Positions 44,579-53,104 of a stretch of DNA of 64,000 bases are shown here, piece by piece (within the stretch, counting starts at the first letter, position 1; each line of letters starts with the position of its first letter). A model generated the notes under the pieces. That model worked only from the letters and a program-made list of their open reading frames with translations. It searched no databases and had not been told where the DNA came from. Both the position numbers and the translations under genes were made by a program. Where the stretch lies: NCBI RefSeq assembly GCF_900102135.1, contig NZ_FMVJ01000004.1, positions 124,001 through 188,000 of the forward strand, in the 5' to 3' direction. The stretch comes from Microvirga guangxiensis (GTDB lineage Bacteria; Pseudomonadota; Alphaproteobacteria; Rhizobiales; Beijerinckiaceae).

Positions 44579-45559
44579 ATGAAACACATGACACGCCTTA
44601 GCCTTCTCGCAGGAGCCTTGCTCCTGAGCGCGCCTGCGCTCGCGCAAACCAAATGGAACCTGCCCGCCGCCTATCCGCCGGACAACTTCCACACGGAAAA
44701 CCTCAATGCCTTCGCCAAGGACGTGGCGGATGCCACCGGCGGCAAGCTGCAGATCACGGTGCATGCCAACGCTTCGCTCTTCAAGGCCCCGGAGATCAAG
44801 CGCGCGGTGCAGACAGGCCAGGCGCAGGCCGGCGAAGTGCTGATGTCGCTGCACGAGAACGAGGACCCGATCTACGGTCTCGACGTGGTGCCCTTCCTCG
44901 CCACTTCCTTCGACCAGTCGAAGAAGCTGTGGGACGTGCAGAAGCCCGCCATTGAAAAGAAGCTCGCAAGCCAGGGCCTGATGCTTCTCTATGCGGTGCC
45001 GTGGCCGCCGCAGGGGATCTTTGCGAAGAAGGACATCAACACGGTCGATGATCTCAAAGGCGTGAAGTGGCGCTCCTACAATGCAGGCACCGCGCGCATC
45101 GCCGAGATCGTTGGCGCGCAGCCGGTGACGGTGCAGGCAGCGGATCTTCCGCAGGCTTTGGCGACCGGCGTGGTCAACACCTTCATGACCTCGGGCGCAA
45201 CCGGTTACGATTCGAAGGTGTGGGAGTCGCTCACGCATTTCTACGACACGCAGGCCTGGATTCCAAAGAACATCACCTTCGTGAACAAGGCGGCGTTCGA
45301 TGCCCTGGACAAGCCGACCCAGGAAGCCGTGCTGAAGGCCGCCAAGACAGCGGAGGAGCGCGGTTGGAAGACGGCTCAGGAAAAGACCAAGTGGTACACG
45401 GACCAGATGGCCGCGAAGGGCATGAAAGTTCTGCCGCCGAGCCCGGAACTCAAGGCCGGTTTGCAGAAGGTCGGCGAGCAGCTTACACAGGACTGGTCGA
45501 AGAAGGCCGGCGCCGACGGACAGGCGCTCATCGACGGCTACAAGAAGGCGTCGATGTAA
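44579..45559 (+). CDS. TRAP transporter substrate-binding protein (DctP)
   Basis: This 326-residue precursor has a signal peptide (about 1-23, APALA-Q) and a DctP fold. The conserved KGVKWRSYNAGTARIAEIVG segment carries the Arg that binds the substrate carboxylate. It delivers an organic acid to DctQM; which acid cannot be told. A good SD (AGAGGGAGA) precedes the ATG, 34 nt after dctM. A bidirectional terminator follows. Confidence 0.9.
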   Translation: MKHMTRLSLLAGALLLSAPALAQTKWNLPAAYPPDNFHTENLNAFAKDVADATGGKLQITVHANASLFKAPEIKRAVQTGQAQAGEVLMSLHENEDPIYGLDVVPFLATSFDQSKKLWDVQKPAIEKKLASQGLMLLYAVPWPPQGIFAKKDINTVDDLKGVKWRSYNAGTARIAEIVGAQPVTVQAADLPQALATGVVNTFMTSGATGYDSKVWESLTHFYDTQAWIPKNITFVNKAAFDALDKPTQEAVLKAAKTAEERGWKTAQEKTKWYTDQMAAKGMKVLPPSPELKAGLQKVGEQLTQDWSKKAGADGQALIDGYKKASM

Positions 45560-45582
45560 GAACAGCATGACATGCCAAAAGG

Positions 45583-45606
45583 AAAGGGGCCCTGGAGGGC
45601 CCCTTT
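45583..45606 (+). terminator. Convergent terminator between dctP and the PRC-barrel gene
   Basis: AAAGGGGCCC (45583-45592) and GGGCCCCTTT (45597-45606) form a perfect 10-bp stem with loop TGGA. It has T residues on the + strand exit and A residues at its 5' side, so it can serve both directions. Confidence 0.75.
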
Positions 45607-45628
45607 CTCGTTCTCGCAAACGCTAGGC

Positions 45629-46282
45629 TTAGCGGTTGTTGTACTTGAATTCCGGCATGCTCTTGAGCTGGTCCTTGGTCATGTTGACCATGGCATGATC
45701 GGGCGACGTGCGGTTTGCGTTGTCCGCAGTCGTGGCCGTCGTCGCCGTGGAACCGGTGGTGGTGCCAGCCGTCGAGCCCGTGGTGTTCGGGGCAGCGGTC
45801 GTGGTGGCGGTGCCTGGAGCGCCGGTGTTGGTGTTGGCAGCCGTTGCGTTGGCGCGCGGCTCGTTCACGAACTTGACCTGATCGAAGGAGATCGCCACGT
45901 CGCGCTCGCCGATGCCGAGGAAGCCGCCGACGCCGATCACAACGGCTTGGATCTTGCCGCTCTCATCGACCAGCATTTCGCTGATGTCGCCGATCTTCTC
46001 GTTGTTCTGGTTATAGACGTCCAGACCTTCGATCTGCGAAGCACGCCACTGGCCGGGCTGCATCTGGGTCATGGTGCTGCCGCTGGCGCCCATGCTCGCA
46101 TTGCCAGAGGTCGAAGCGCCGGTGTTGTTGTTCATCGTCGGAGCGGCGCCGGTCGACGGGCTGGTGGTGGTGGTGGCACCGGAGCTGCCGGCTGCGCCGG
46201 AACCGGAAGAGGTCTGAGCCAGGGCCGGAGCAGCGATCAGAGCCGAGCCGAGAAGAGCCACTGCAAGATGTTTCGCAACCAT
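45629..46282 (-). CDS. Secreted PRC-barrel protein with Thr/Ala/Gly-rich linkers
   Basis: This 217-residue precursor has a signal peptide (about 1-23), a low-complexity Ser/Thr/Gly region and a PRC-barrel domain (about 78-140; WRASQIEGLDVYNQNNEKIG, EMLVDESGKIQAVVIGVGG). A second Thr/Ala-rich region and a short conserved tail follow (MTKDQLKSMPEFKY). Such proteins are common, stress-associated envelope proteins in Hyphomicrobiales. CAGGAGGAA precedes ATG 46282. A near-consensus EcfG promoter lies 50 nt upstream. Confidence 0.85.
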   Translation of the reverse strand: MVAKHLAVALLGSALIAAPALAQTSSGSGAAGSSGATTTTSPSTGAAPTMNNNTGASTSGNASMGASGSTMTQMQPGQWRASQIEGLDVYNQNNEKIGDISEMLVDESGKIQAVVIGVGGFLGIGERDVAISFDQVKFVNEPRANATAANTNTGAPGTATTTAAPNTTGSTAGTTTGSTATTATTADNANRTSPDHAMVNMTKDQLKSMPEFKYNNR

Positions 46283-46331
46283 GTATTCCTCCTGATTGGT
46301 GAGTACGGCATGAAGCGCCGCTTGCTCACTC

Positions 46332-46356
46332 AACGGGCGAGGTGGGAATTGGTTCT
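46332..46356 (-). promoter_or_regulatory. Near-consensus EcfG promoter before the PRC-barrel gene
   Basis: On the minus strand AGAAC (46356-46352), 16 nt, then CGTT (46335-46332). This is one base away from GGAAC-N16-CGTT and correctly placed and oriented for the gene at 46282. Confidence 0.45.
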
Positions 46357-46399
46357 GTACTCATCTTCACAGAGTCGCGGGTTCGCTCCCCCAAAAGAG

Positions 46400-46424
46400 A
46401 ATGGCCGGGTTCGCCCCGGCCATT
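46400..46424 (-). terminator. Terminator after the OsmC gene
   Basis: AATGGCCGGG (46400-46409) and CCCGGCCATT (46415-46424) form a 10-bp stem with a 5-nt loop, 20 nt beyond the stop of the OsmC gene, followed on the minus strand by CTCTTTT. Confidence 0.7.
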
Positions 46425-46444
46425 GCAGAAACCTTGGCCGTATC

Positions 46445-46867
46445 TCAAGCCAGGGTGAAATCCATCGTGATTTCGGCATTCAGCACTCTTGAGACCGGGC
46501 AGTTCTTCTCCGCCGCACGGGCAAGCTCCTCGAACTTCGCGCGATCGATGCCGGGCACGTTGGCGGTCAGGGTGAGTGCCGATTTCTTGATCGTGAAGCC
46601 GCTTCCTTCCTGCTCGAGGGAAATTACCGCTTCCGTGGCAAGCTCGTTCGGCGTGAAGCCTGCCCCTTGCAGCTGGAAGGCGAGCGCCATCGTGAAGCAG
46701 CCTGCATGCGCGGCCGCAATCAATTCCTCCGGGTTCGTGCCCTTCTCGTTCTCGAACCGCGTCTTGAACGAGTAGGGAGTGGACGACAGCACGCCGGAAT
46801 CGGATGTGAGGTGTCCGGAACCATCTTTGCCCGTACCCTGCCAGACGGCTCTTGCCTTGCGGTTCAT
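46445..46867 (-). CDS. OsmC-type organic hydroperoxide reductase
   Basis: This 140-residue OsmC/Ohr protein has both redox cysteines: Cys57 in AAAHAGCFTMAL and a second near residue 122 in AEKNCPVSRV. It reduces organic and fatty-acid hydroperoxides with lipoyl-type thiols. The sequence is nearer OsmC than Ohr. ATG 46867 has a strong SD (AAAGGAGATCACG). Confidence 0.93.
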   Translation of the reverse strand: MNRKARAVWQGTGKDGSGHLTSDSGVLSSTPYSFKTRFENEKGTNPEELIAAAHAGCFTMALAFQLQGAGFTPNELATEAVISLEQEGSGFTIKKSALTLTANVPGIDRAKFEELARAAEKNCPVSRVLNAEITMDFTLA

Positions 46868-46989
46868 CGTGATCTCCTTTGAAGGTTGAGGAGGGTGATG
46901 TAGGACAGGGTTGAGCGTGCTCCAGCCCAAGGCACTGCAAAACGGCTTTGCTGCTGCCTGTCTTGCGCCCGGCCGAACGAGACAGGTTC

Positions 46990-47628
46990 ATGATCCACTT
47001 CCACTCTCGCCTGCGGCCTCGGCTTCTCGGCTCGGCCCTTGTCGCGATTCTGGTCTATGCCGTCCTGCCGCGGGAATGGGGAGCGGTCTCGCGGTTTCTG
47101 GTCGGCTGGGATATCGGCATCGTGTTCTATCTGATCCTGGCCCTGACGATGGCGGCAAGCTCCACCATTACGACGCTGCAGCAGCGGGCGGCTGCGGAAG
47201 ACGAGACGTCTCTCGTGCTGCTGATCCTGACCTTGTCCGCGGCCGTGGTCAGCCTGATCGCCATCGGCATCGAGCTCTCCGGCATTCAGAACGCGAACGG
47301 GCAACAAGGTTTCCGGCTCAGCGTCGCCGGAATCACGATCCTGTGCTCCTGGTTCTTCGTGCACACGATCTACGCCATTCATTACGCTCACGAATATTAC
47401 GGGGACAGAGGCGAGCGGCGGGGGCTCGCTTTTCCGCACAATGACAAGCCCGATTACTGGGATTTTCTGTACTTCTCCTTCAACCTGGGAGCAGCGGCCC
47501 AGACGTCCGACGTGGTGATCGTCTCCAAACGGATGCGTCGCTTGGCCCTCGCCCACACGATCCTGTCGTTTCTCTTCAACACCACCATCCTTGCGCTCGC
47601 CGTGAATGTCGGCGCGGGGCTCCTCTAA
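46990..47628 (+). CDS. DUF1345 membrane protein
   Basis: This 212-residue protein has about five membrane helices and the DUF1345 pattern (VGWDIGIVFYLILALTMA; WFFVHTIYAIHYAHEYYGD; DYWDFLYFSFNLGAAAQTSD). The function is unknown; the conserved pore-like TSDV motif recalls ion-channel relatives, but no claim is made. It is divergent from osmC and 17 nt upstream of the acetyltransferase gene. Confidence 0.85.
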   Translation: MIHFHSRLRPRLLGSALVAILVYAVLPREWGAVSRFLVGWDIGIVFYLILALTMAASSTITTLQQRAAAEDETSLVLLILTLSAAVVSLIAIGIELSGIQNANGQQGFRLSVAGITILCSWFFVHTIYAIHYAHEYYGDRGERRGLAFPHNDKPDYWDFLYFSFNLGAAAQTSDVVIVSKRMRRLALAHTILSFLFNTTILALAVNVGAGLL

Positions 47629-47645
47629 CGTTTCGGCTCGAAGAC

Positions 47646-48191
47646 ATGCTCTCATCCTCTGCCTCGATCGTTCCTGTGCTCGAAACGGAGCGCCTCGTTC
47701 TGCGTGGCCACAGGCTCGATGATTTCGCGGATTCCTTTGCCCTCTGGTCCGACCAGAATGTGACGCGCTTCATCGGCGGCAGGCCCTCGACGCGGGAAGA
47801 GGCCTGGGGCCGGTTGCTGCGCTATGCAGGGCATTGGTCGCTGCTGGGGTTCGGCTACTGGGCCGTCGAGGAAAAGGCGACCGGACGCTTCATCGGCGAA
47901 ACGGGCTTTGCCGAAGGCAAGCGCGAGATCGAGCCGACCCTCGAAGGCATGCCGGAGATCGGTTGGGCGCTTTCTCCCGATGTCCATGGCCGGGGCTACG
48001 CGACGGAAGCGGTGCGAGCCGTCATCGGCTGGGGCGAAGGCCGCTTCGGTCCGATCCGCACGGCCTGCATCATCGCTCCGGAAAACGGACCGTCGCTCCG
48101 CGTCGCGCAGAAATGCGGGTATCGGGAATTGCATCGCACGACCTACAAGGACAATCCGACGATCATGCTGGTGCGGGACGCGATCACTTAA
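47646..48191 (+). CDS. GNAT acetyltransferase (RimJ/RimL type)
   Basis: This 181-residue protein has the typical opening (LETERLVLRGHRLDDFADSF), acetyl-CoA site (SPDVHGRGYATEAVRAVIGW) and C-terminal NGPSLRVAQKCGYRE. It probably N-acetylates a protein terminus or small amine; the substrate is unknown. Its 3' end overlaps recX, on the opposite strand, by 4 bp. Confidence 0.88.
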   Translation: MLSSSASIVPVLETERLVLRGHRLDDFADSFALWSDQNVTRFIGGRPSTREEAWGRLLRYAGHWSLLGFGYWAVEEKATGRFIGETGFAEGKREIEPTLEGMPEIGWALSPDVHGRGYATEAVRAVIGWGEGRFGPIRTACIIAPENGPSLRVAQKCGYRELHRTTYKDNPTIMLVRDAIT

Positions 48192-48733
48192 GGCTGACCC
48201 TCCTCGCGCTCCCCGTCGATCACGCCGCGCGCCACGTCGAAGCGGAAGCCGGCCCGGGCGAGCGCCGCGAGATCCTTGTCGCGGTAAGGCGTCCGCTCTC
48301 CGGGACGATAGGGCCCGAGCTTGCGGCGGCGGGCGAGGGCATGGGCGGCCTTTTCCTCATCGTCCTCCTCGCCGCCTTCGAGGGCGGCCGCGATGGTGGA
48401 CCGGTCGACGCCTTTCGCCGAGAGTTTCGCCTGGATCGCGCGCGCCGAGCCGCCCCGGCGGCGCAGCGTGGCCACCCGCGCTTCGGCATAGCGCGTGTCG
48501 TCGATGAGGCCGGTGCGCAGGCTTTTCGCCACGACCTCGTCGATCATCTCCTGAAACTCCGCAGGGTCCTCGCCGCGCAGGCGGCAGCGCTTGTCGACCT
48601 TGCGCCTCAACACGCGCTTCAGGTTCTCCGCGGAGGAGGCATAGCGCTCAAGATAGGCCAGCGCCGCGCGCTGCAGGTAGGCGGGCGTGACCTTTCGCGG
48701 AGGCTTTTTGACCGGCTTCTCGTCGTCGGTCAT
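48188..48733 (-). CDS. recX: Regulatory protein RecX
   Basis: This 181-residue RecX-family protein is made of helical repeats (AYLQRAALAYLERYASSAEN, LIDDTRYAEARVATLRRRG, IQAKLSAKGVDRSTIAAALE). RecX binds RecA filaments and modulates recombination and SOS induction. It is not next to recA. Its ATG overlaps the PAP2 gene's stop (ATGA), so it depends on that transcript. Confidence 0.87.
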   Translation of the reverse strand: MTDDEKPVKKPPRKVTPAYLQRAALAYLERYASSAENLKRVLRRKVDKRCRLRGEDPAEFQEMIDEVVAKSLRTGLIDDTRYAEARVATLRRRGGSARAIQAKLSAKGVDRSTIAAALEGGEEDDEEKAAHALARRRKLGPYRPGERTPYRDKDLAALARAGFRFDVARGVIDGEREEGQP

Positions 48734-49482
48734 GGGGTATCCGCTTCGGACGCGAGGGAGGTCTCGCCCGGCTTTTCCATCTGACCCTTGCGCTGCAATT
48801 GCAGGGCGACGAACCAGCACAGGGCCGCCCAGGCCGCGCCCACGGACCAGCCTGCGAGAACGTCGCTCGGCCAATGCACGCCGAGATAGACTCGGCTGGC
48901 TCCGACCATCAGGGTCATGACGATGGCCAGGCTCATGATGAAGGCGCTGATGCGCCGGCTTTTCTCGACGCGGGCGAGCAATGCGCCGATGGTCAGGTAG
49001 GTGATGGCCGAGAGCATGGCATGGCCGCTCGGGAAGCTGGCCGTGTAGACGCGCGTCGCATGCGGCACGAGATCCGGCCGGGGCCGCTCGAAGCCCATCT
49101 TGAGGCCCGTCGAGAGCAGCGTTCCGCCGACGATGGAAACGAGCACGAGCAGGGCTGCGGCCCGCTTTCCCGCCATCAGCAGGTAGATGACGGTTGCCGC
49201 GGTCAGCAAAGTGAGGATCGCGTAGCCGCCGAGACCCGTGAAATCCCGCGCCGCCTCCTCCAGCCAGCCGGGTCCGAGCGGATTGGCGACGTCCTGAGGA
49301 TCGCGCAGGGCGAGAAGGATCGCGCTGTCGAGCTCATGGGTCTCGCCTTCGGAAACCTCGTCCGCGATGGCGATGAACGCCCAGGCGAAGAAACCGCAGG
49401 CCGAAAGGGACAGAAGAGGGCCGATCTGGTTGAGCCGAAAGCGGAGCCAGACGTCGACGACGGGGGCGAAATACTTGTTCAT
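48730..49482 (-). CDS. PAP2-family membrane phosphatase
   Basis: This 250-residue, six-helix protein has the three PAP2 motifs: KMGFERPRP (K-x6-R-P), PSGH, and SRVYLGVHWPSD (S-R-x5-H-x3-D). It dephosphorylates a lipid or isoprenyl (pyro)phosphate at the periplasmic face, for example undecaprenyl pyrophosphate or phosphatidic acid. ATG 49482 is the family-like start. It is coupled to recX by a 4-nt overlap. Confidence 0.9.
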   Translation of the reverse strand: MNKYFAPVVDVWLRFRLNQIGPLLSLSACGFFAWAFIAIADEVSEGETHELDSAILLALRDPQDVANPLGPGWLEEAARDFTGLGGYAILTLLTAATVIYLLMAGKRAAALLVLVSIVGGTLLSTGLKMGFERPRPDLVPHATRVYTASFPSGHAMLSAITYLTIGALLARVEKSRRISAFIMSLAIVMTLMVGASRVYLGVHWPSDVLAGWSVGAAWAALCWFVALQLQRKGQMEKPGETSLASEADTP

Positions 49483-49525
49483 GCCTGCTTGAGATAGGAG
49501 CAGGGGGCGATCCGGCGAGGGCATG

Positions 49526-50719
49526 TCAAAGCTCCAACGGCTTGCGCCATTGCTTGGGCGCGGTGATGCTGCCAAGGCCGAGCCATTCGGCCATGAGACG
49601 AAGTTCGCTCCCGAGCGCGGGCGCAATCTCCTCCGGAGTCACGGATGCTTCCGGATGGACGGAATGCACGATGAGATTGCCCTTCGCGCGATCCGCCTTC
49701 AAATCCACCCGGGCGACGATCCGTTCTCCGAGCAGGAAGGGCAGGCAGTAATAGCCGAACTCGCGCTTCTCGGCGGGCGTGTAGATTTCGATGCGGTAGC
49801 GGAAATCGAACAGGCGCTCCGTGCGCGTGCGCTCCCAGACGATGGGATCGAAGGGCGACACGAGGGCGCGCGCCTCGACGCGGCGCGGCGTCTTCGCCTG
49901 CGGGTCGAGATAGATCGGTCCGTTCCAGCCTTCCACGGTGACGGGGAGGAGATCGCCCGCTTCCACGAGTTCAGGAATGCGCGCCTTCGCGTCCTGCGCC
50001 TCAAGCCGGAAATAATCGCGCAGGCAGCGCTCGGAGGCGATGCCCAGCGCCCGGATGGAACGGCGCAGCAATTCGCGCTGCGCCTCGTCCTCGGCGGGTG
50101 TCGGCGCGTTCAGAATTTCGGAGGGCAGCACCCGCTCCGGCAGGTCGTAGAGGCGCTCGAAACCGCGCCGCGTGGCCGTGGTCACCGCGCCTGCCCAGAA
50201 CAGCCATTCGAGCGCCCGCTTGCCGTCGCTCCAGCCCCACCAGGAGCCCTGGCCCTTGCCGCCGATGGAGAGTTCGCCCGCGCCTATGGGACCGCGCGTC
50301 TCGATCTCCCGGCGCACCTGCTCGATGAAGGCGCGCTTCTCGCGGCCGAAACGCGCCAGCCCGCCATAGATGCCTTCGCCTGCGGCGGCGCGCGCCATGC
50401 GCCAGCGAAAGAAGGGCTGAAGGTCGAGGGAGATCAGCGAAGCCTCATGGCCCCAATATTCGAATGTCCCGCGCTTCTTCGGATGATAGGCGACCGTCTC
50501 CAGCAGGTCCCGGTTGTAGGAGCCCAGGCGGGAGAAGAGCGGCATGTAATGCGCGCGCACCAGCACGTTGACCGAGTCGATCTGCAGGAGATGCGAGCGC
50601 TGCAGCTGGCGCTTCACATGGCGAAGGCCGGCGCTCTCAGGCCGAGCCTCGTGAAGACCTTGGGCAGCCAACGCGATGCGGCGGGCTTGGGCGAGGGAGA
50701 ACCTGGTGCGAAGGGTCAT
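49526..50719 (-). CDS. YcaQ/AlkX-like winged-helix DNA glycosylase
   Basis: This 397-residue protein has the HTH_42/YcaQ fold and the family's catalytic Q-x-D motif in LLQIDSVNVLVRAHYMPLFS (~48-67), then FEYWGHEASLI. E. coli YcaQ (AlkX) excises bulky N7 adducts and unhooks interstrand crosslinks. No clear SD precedes the ATG at 50719. The SOS-linked RNA element (copy B) ends about 110 nt upstream on the same strand, so damage-inducible read-through is possible but unproven. Confidence 0.88.
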   Translation of the reverse strand: MTLRTRFSLAQARRIALAAQGLHEARPESAGLRHVKRQLQRSHLLQIDSVNVLVRAHYMPLFSRLGSYNRDLLETVAYHPKKRGTFEYWGHEASLISLDLQPFFRWRMARAAAGEGIYGGLARFGREKRAFIEQVRREIETRGPIGAGELSIGGKGQGSWWGWSDGKRALEWLFWAGAVTTATRRGFERLYDLPERVLPSEILNAPTPAEDEAQRELLRRSIRALGIASERCLRDYFRLEAQDAKARIPELVEAGDLLPVTVEGWNGPIYLDPQAKTPRRVEARALVSPFDPIVWERTRTERLFDFRYRIEIYTPAEKREFGYYCLPFLLGERIVARVDLKADRAKGNLIVHSVHPEASVTPEEIAPALGSELRLMAEWLGLGSITAPKQWRKPLEL

Positions 50720-50830
50720 GAAACGAAGAGATGCGATCTGCTGACAGGTAAGGGCAATTTGAACGGTTCGACAACCCGTGATGACAGCGTTGGCTTTGCG
50801 CGAGGATATCGCATGCGGAAGCCGGTGAAG

Positions 50831-51085
50831 GTCAAAGAGCATGCGGGAATGGCCTCGCGAGCGTTTGCTCCGAGGGTGTGGATCGAGGGAGGGCGCGAGG
50901 AGGCGTCCGGCTCGTGTGTCTAGTGTGTGAAGAACCTGACGGCTCCTCGCGCACGGTTCTTTTAGGCGTACACCGCATCTTGCAGCGATGGGCCTCCCGT
51001 CACAGGATTGCGAGGCCTGCACAGGACCGTTCCGGCTCCCATCATTCACGACGCCTCGCGAGCGCGCCCCTCCTGGAGCCGGATG
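50831..51085 (-). ncRNA. Structured RNA element, copy B
   Basis: This is the second copy of the element at 18545-18801, transcribed from the promoter at 51092. Helix P1 pairs 51082-51075 (CCGGCTCC) with 51039-51032 (GGAGCCGG). The loop is exactly 35 nt, as in copy A, and P1 starts at transcript nucleotide 4 in both. Conserved blocks include the GGGGCGCG/GAGGCGTC loop, CCTGTGCAGG, GGTGTACGCCTAAA, CCGTCAGGTTCTTCA, and the 3' CCTCGGAGC-AAAC-GCTCGCGAGG hairpin ending ATGCTCTTTGAC. The stem after CAGG is shortened relative to copy A. Confidence 0.7.
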
Positions 51086-51091
51086 CCCACA

Positions 51092-51135
51092 GCTATAGCC
51101 CAGCTTAGGATCATTGTCAAGAACAAAGTAAGAAC
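51092..51135 (-). promoter_or_regulatory. Sigma-70 promoter with LexA (SOS) box, copy B
   Basis: On the minus strand TTGACA (51120-51115), 17 nt, TATAGC (51097-51092), predicted start about 51085. GAAC-N7-GAAC occupies 51121-51135 directly upstream of the -35, with the same N7 (AAAGTAA) as copy A. Confidence 0.72.
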
Positions 51136-51170
51136 ATTACGTCCGCTGCTGTGCTTGGATGAGGCGCGTG

Positions 51171-51422
51171 TTCCCTCCCCCTTGTGGGGAGGGGAAGGGG
51201 TGGGGGTCGAATGACCGGGTGAGCGGATGAACCAGTGAAGCTGCGATCCCTCTCCCGGGTTGGAAGAGGTCGAGCCTGACCCGGAAAGGCCACACCCCTC
51301 ACCCCTGCCCCTCTCCCGGCCGGGAGAGGGGATCGGCTGTAGAGCCGTCGGGCTTTCTGGATGCCTGCTGCGCTCCGACATTCCGACCCCACCCTCAATC
51401 CCTCCCCGCAAGGGGGAGGGAA
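51171..51422. repeat. Nested GC-rich inverted repeat (REP/BIME-like), copy B
   Basis: Outer arms lie at 51171-51209 and 51384-51422, with inner CTCTCCCGG/CCGGGAGAG palindromes near 51250 and 51312-51330. The arms are less perfect than in copy A. The order relative to the SOS promoter and RNA element is the same as in copy A. There is no ORF. Confidence 0.78.
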
Positions 51423-51553
51423 GTGCGCTTCACCCGTCACGCGATTTGCGGTCCCGCTCCGCGGCTTCGCCTCATCCCTCCCGGCTTTCGGAAACAACCG
51501 AATACCTATGCGTTAGGCTTCCTCATGAGGCGCGATGCATGTCCGATGGGCAT

Positions 51554-51587
51554 GGCCGGCCGAGGGACAAGCCGGCCTTCTTTCTTT
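51554..51587 (+). terminator. Terminator-like hairpin in the leader of the efflux gene
   Basis: GGCCGGC (51554-51560) pairs with GCCGGCC (51571-51577), followed by TTCTTTCTTT, 30 nt upstream of the MFS start. It may end transcription from upstream or act as an attenuator. An alternative CTTTCTT/AAGAAAG pairing overlaps the T-rich tail. Confidence 0.45.
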
Positions 51588-51616
51588 AAGAAAGTGCGTG
51601 AAAGCGAAAGACACCG

Positions 51617-53104
51617 ATGGATCAGCCTATTCCTCACGCCGCGCCCTCTCTCAGCCATGCCGAGATCCGCACCATCATCTTCGGGATCATGCTGGCCATG
51701 TTCCTGGCGGCCCTCGACCAGACCATCATCGCAACCGCGCTGCCCACCATCGGGCGCGAGCTCGGCGACCTGGAGCATCTGCCCTGGGTGGTGACGGTGT
51801 ACCTGCTCACGTCCACGGCGGTCACGCCTCTCTACGGCAAGTTCAGCGACAGCCATGGCCGGCGCGTCACCATGCTCATCGGCATCGTGGTCTTCATTAT
51901 CGGCTCCATCGCCTGCGCGGTTGCGCCCACCATGATCACCCTCGTTCTGGCGCGCGGCCTGCAGGGCATCGGCGGCGGCGGATTGATCGCCCTGGCGCAG
52001 ACCATCGTGGCAGATCTCGTGCCGCCGAAGGAGCGCGGAAAGTATCAGGTTTATTTCGCCAGCGTCTTCATGTCGTCGAGCCTGCTCGGCCCGGTGCTCG
52101 GCGGTTTCTTCGCGGAGCATCTGCACTGGTCGGTGATCTTCTGGATCAACCTGCCGCTCGGCCTCCTTGCGTTGTTCATCACGTTCCACACGCTGAAAAA
52201 ACTTCCGCGCCACGACAGGCGCCACAGGCTCGACCTTCTCGGCGCATTCCTCATGGTCGCCGCAACCGTATCGCTGCTGCTCGCCCTGAGCTGGGGCGGG
52301 CTGCGCTTCCCGTGGACCTCGCTGCCGATTCTCGGCCTCGTCGCGGGCTCGGTGCTGCTATGGGCCCTGTTCGCCGCCCGCATGCGCCTTGCGCCTGAGC
52401 CGCTGATTCCGCCCGGCGTGCTGCACAATCCCGTGGTGCGCATGGGCGTTCTGTCGGCGTGTTTCGGCATGGGCACCTATATCGGCCTCACCATCTACCT
52501 GCCGGTTTACTTCGAAGCCGTGCGCGGGCTCTCCGCTTCGCTCTCCGGTCTCGCGCTCATTCCGCTCATGGCCGGCACCGTCTGCGGCGCAACCGTGTCG
52601 GGACGAAGCATGACGAAGGCAAAGCATTACAAGCGCCTGCCCATGATCGGGCTTTTCGTGGCCATGGTGGCGACCGGCACGCTCGCAGCCTTCGCGCACA
52701 CCATGTCGATCACGATGATCGAGGTGCTGCTCGCGATCATCAGCATCGGGCTCGGCACCCTGCTGCCGGTGTCCACGGTTGCGATCCAGAATGCGGTGAG
52801 GCCGCACGAACTCGGCACCGCGACGGGCACGGCCAATTTCTTCCGCTCCCTCGGCGGCGCGTTCATCGTCGCCCTGTTCGGCGCCATCGTGCTCAGCGGC
52901 TCGGGCCTGTCGGGGACTGCGAGCTTCGAGACGCTGGCCCACACGGCGGCGCGGAGCGGCGTCGATCTCGGGGATATCTTCTCCTACGTGTTCGTCGCCG
53001 CGGGCGTCGGCTTCGGCCTGGCGCTCGTCTTCCTCATCGCCATGAAGGAGCTGCCCCTGCGCGGCAGCGCCGTGAAGGCGGCGGAAGCGGTGATCGCCGA
53101 TTGA
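51617..53104 (+). CDS. DHA2-family MFS multidrug exporter (EmrB/QacA type)
   Basis: This 495-residue transporter of about 14 helices has DHA2 signatures: LDQTIIATALPTIGRELGD (motif D1), GKFSDSHGRRVTML (motif A) and SSSLLGPVLGGFFAEHLHW (motif C). It exports lipophilic drugs or cations by proton antiport. No adjacent membrane-fusion protein or regulator was seen. A terminator-like hairpin in the leader may regulate it. Confidence 0.9.
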   Translation: MDQPIPHAAPSLSHAEIRTIIFGIMLAMFLAALDQTIIATALPTIGRELGDLEHLPWVVTVYLLTSTAVTPLYGKFSDSHGRRVTMLIGIVVFIIGSIACAVAPTMITLVLARGLQGIGGGGLIALAQTIVADLVPPKERGKYQVYFASVFMSSSLLGPVLGGFFAEHLHWSVIFWINLPLGLLALFITFHTLKKLPRHDRRHRLDLLGAFLMVAATVSLLLALSWGGLRFPWTSLPILGLVAGSVLLWALFAARMRLAPEPLIPPGVLHNPVVRMGVLSACFGMGTYIGLTIYLPVYFEAVRGLSASLSGLALIPLMAGTVCGATVSGRSMTKAKHYKRLPMIGLFVAMVATGTLAAFAHTMSITMIEVLLAIISIGLGTLLPVSTVAIQNAVRPHELGTATGTANFFRSLGGAFIVALFGAIVLSGSGLSGTASFETLAHTAARSGVDLGDIFSYVFVAAGVGFGLALVFLIAMKELPLRGSAVKAAEAVIAD

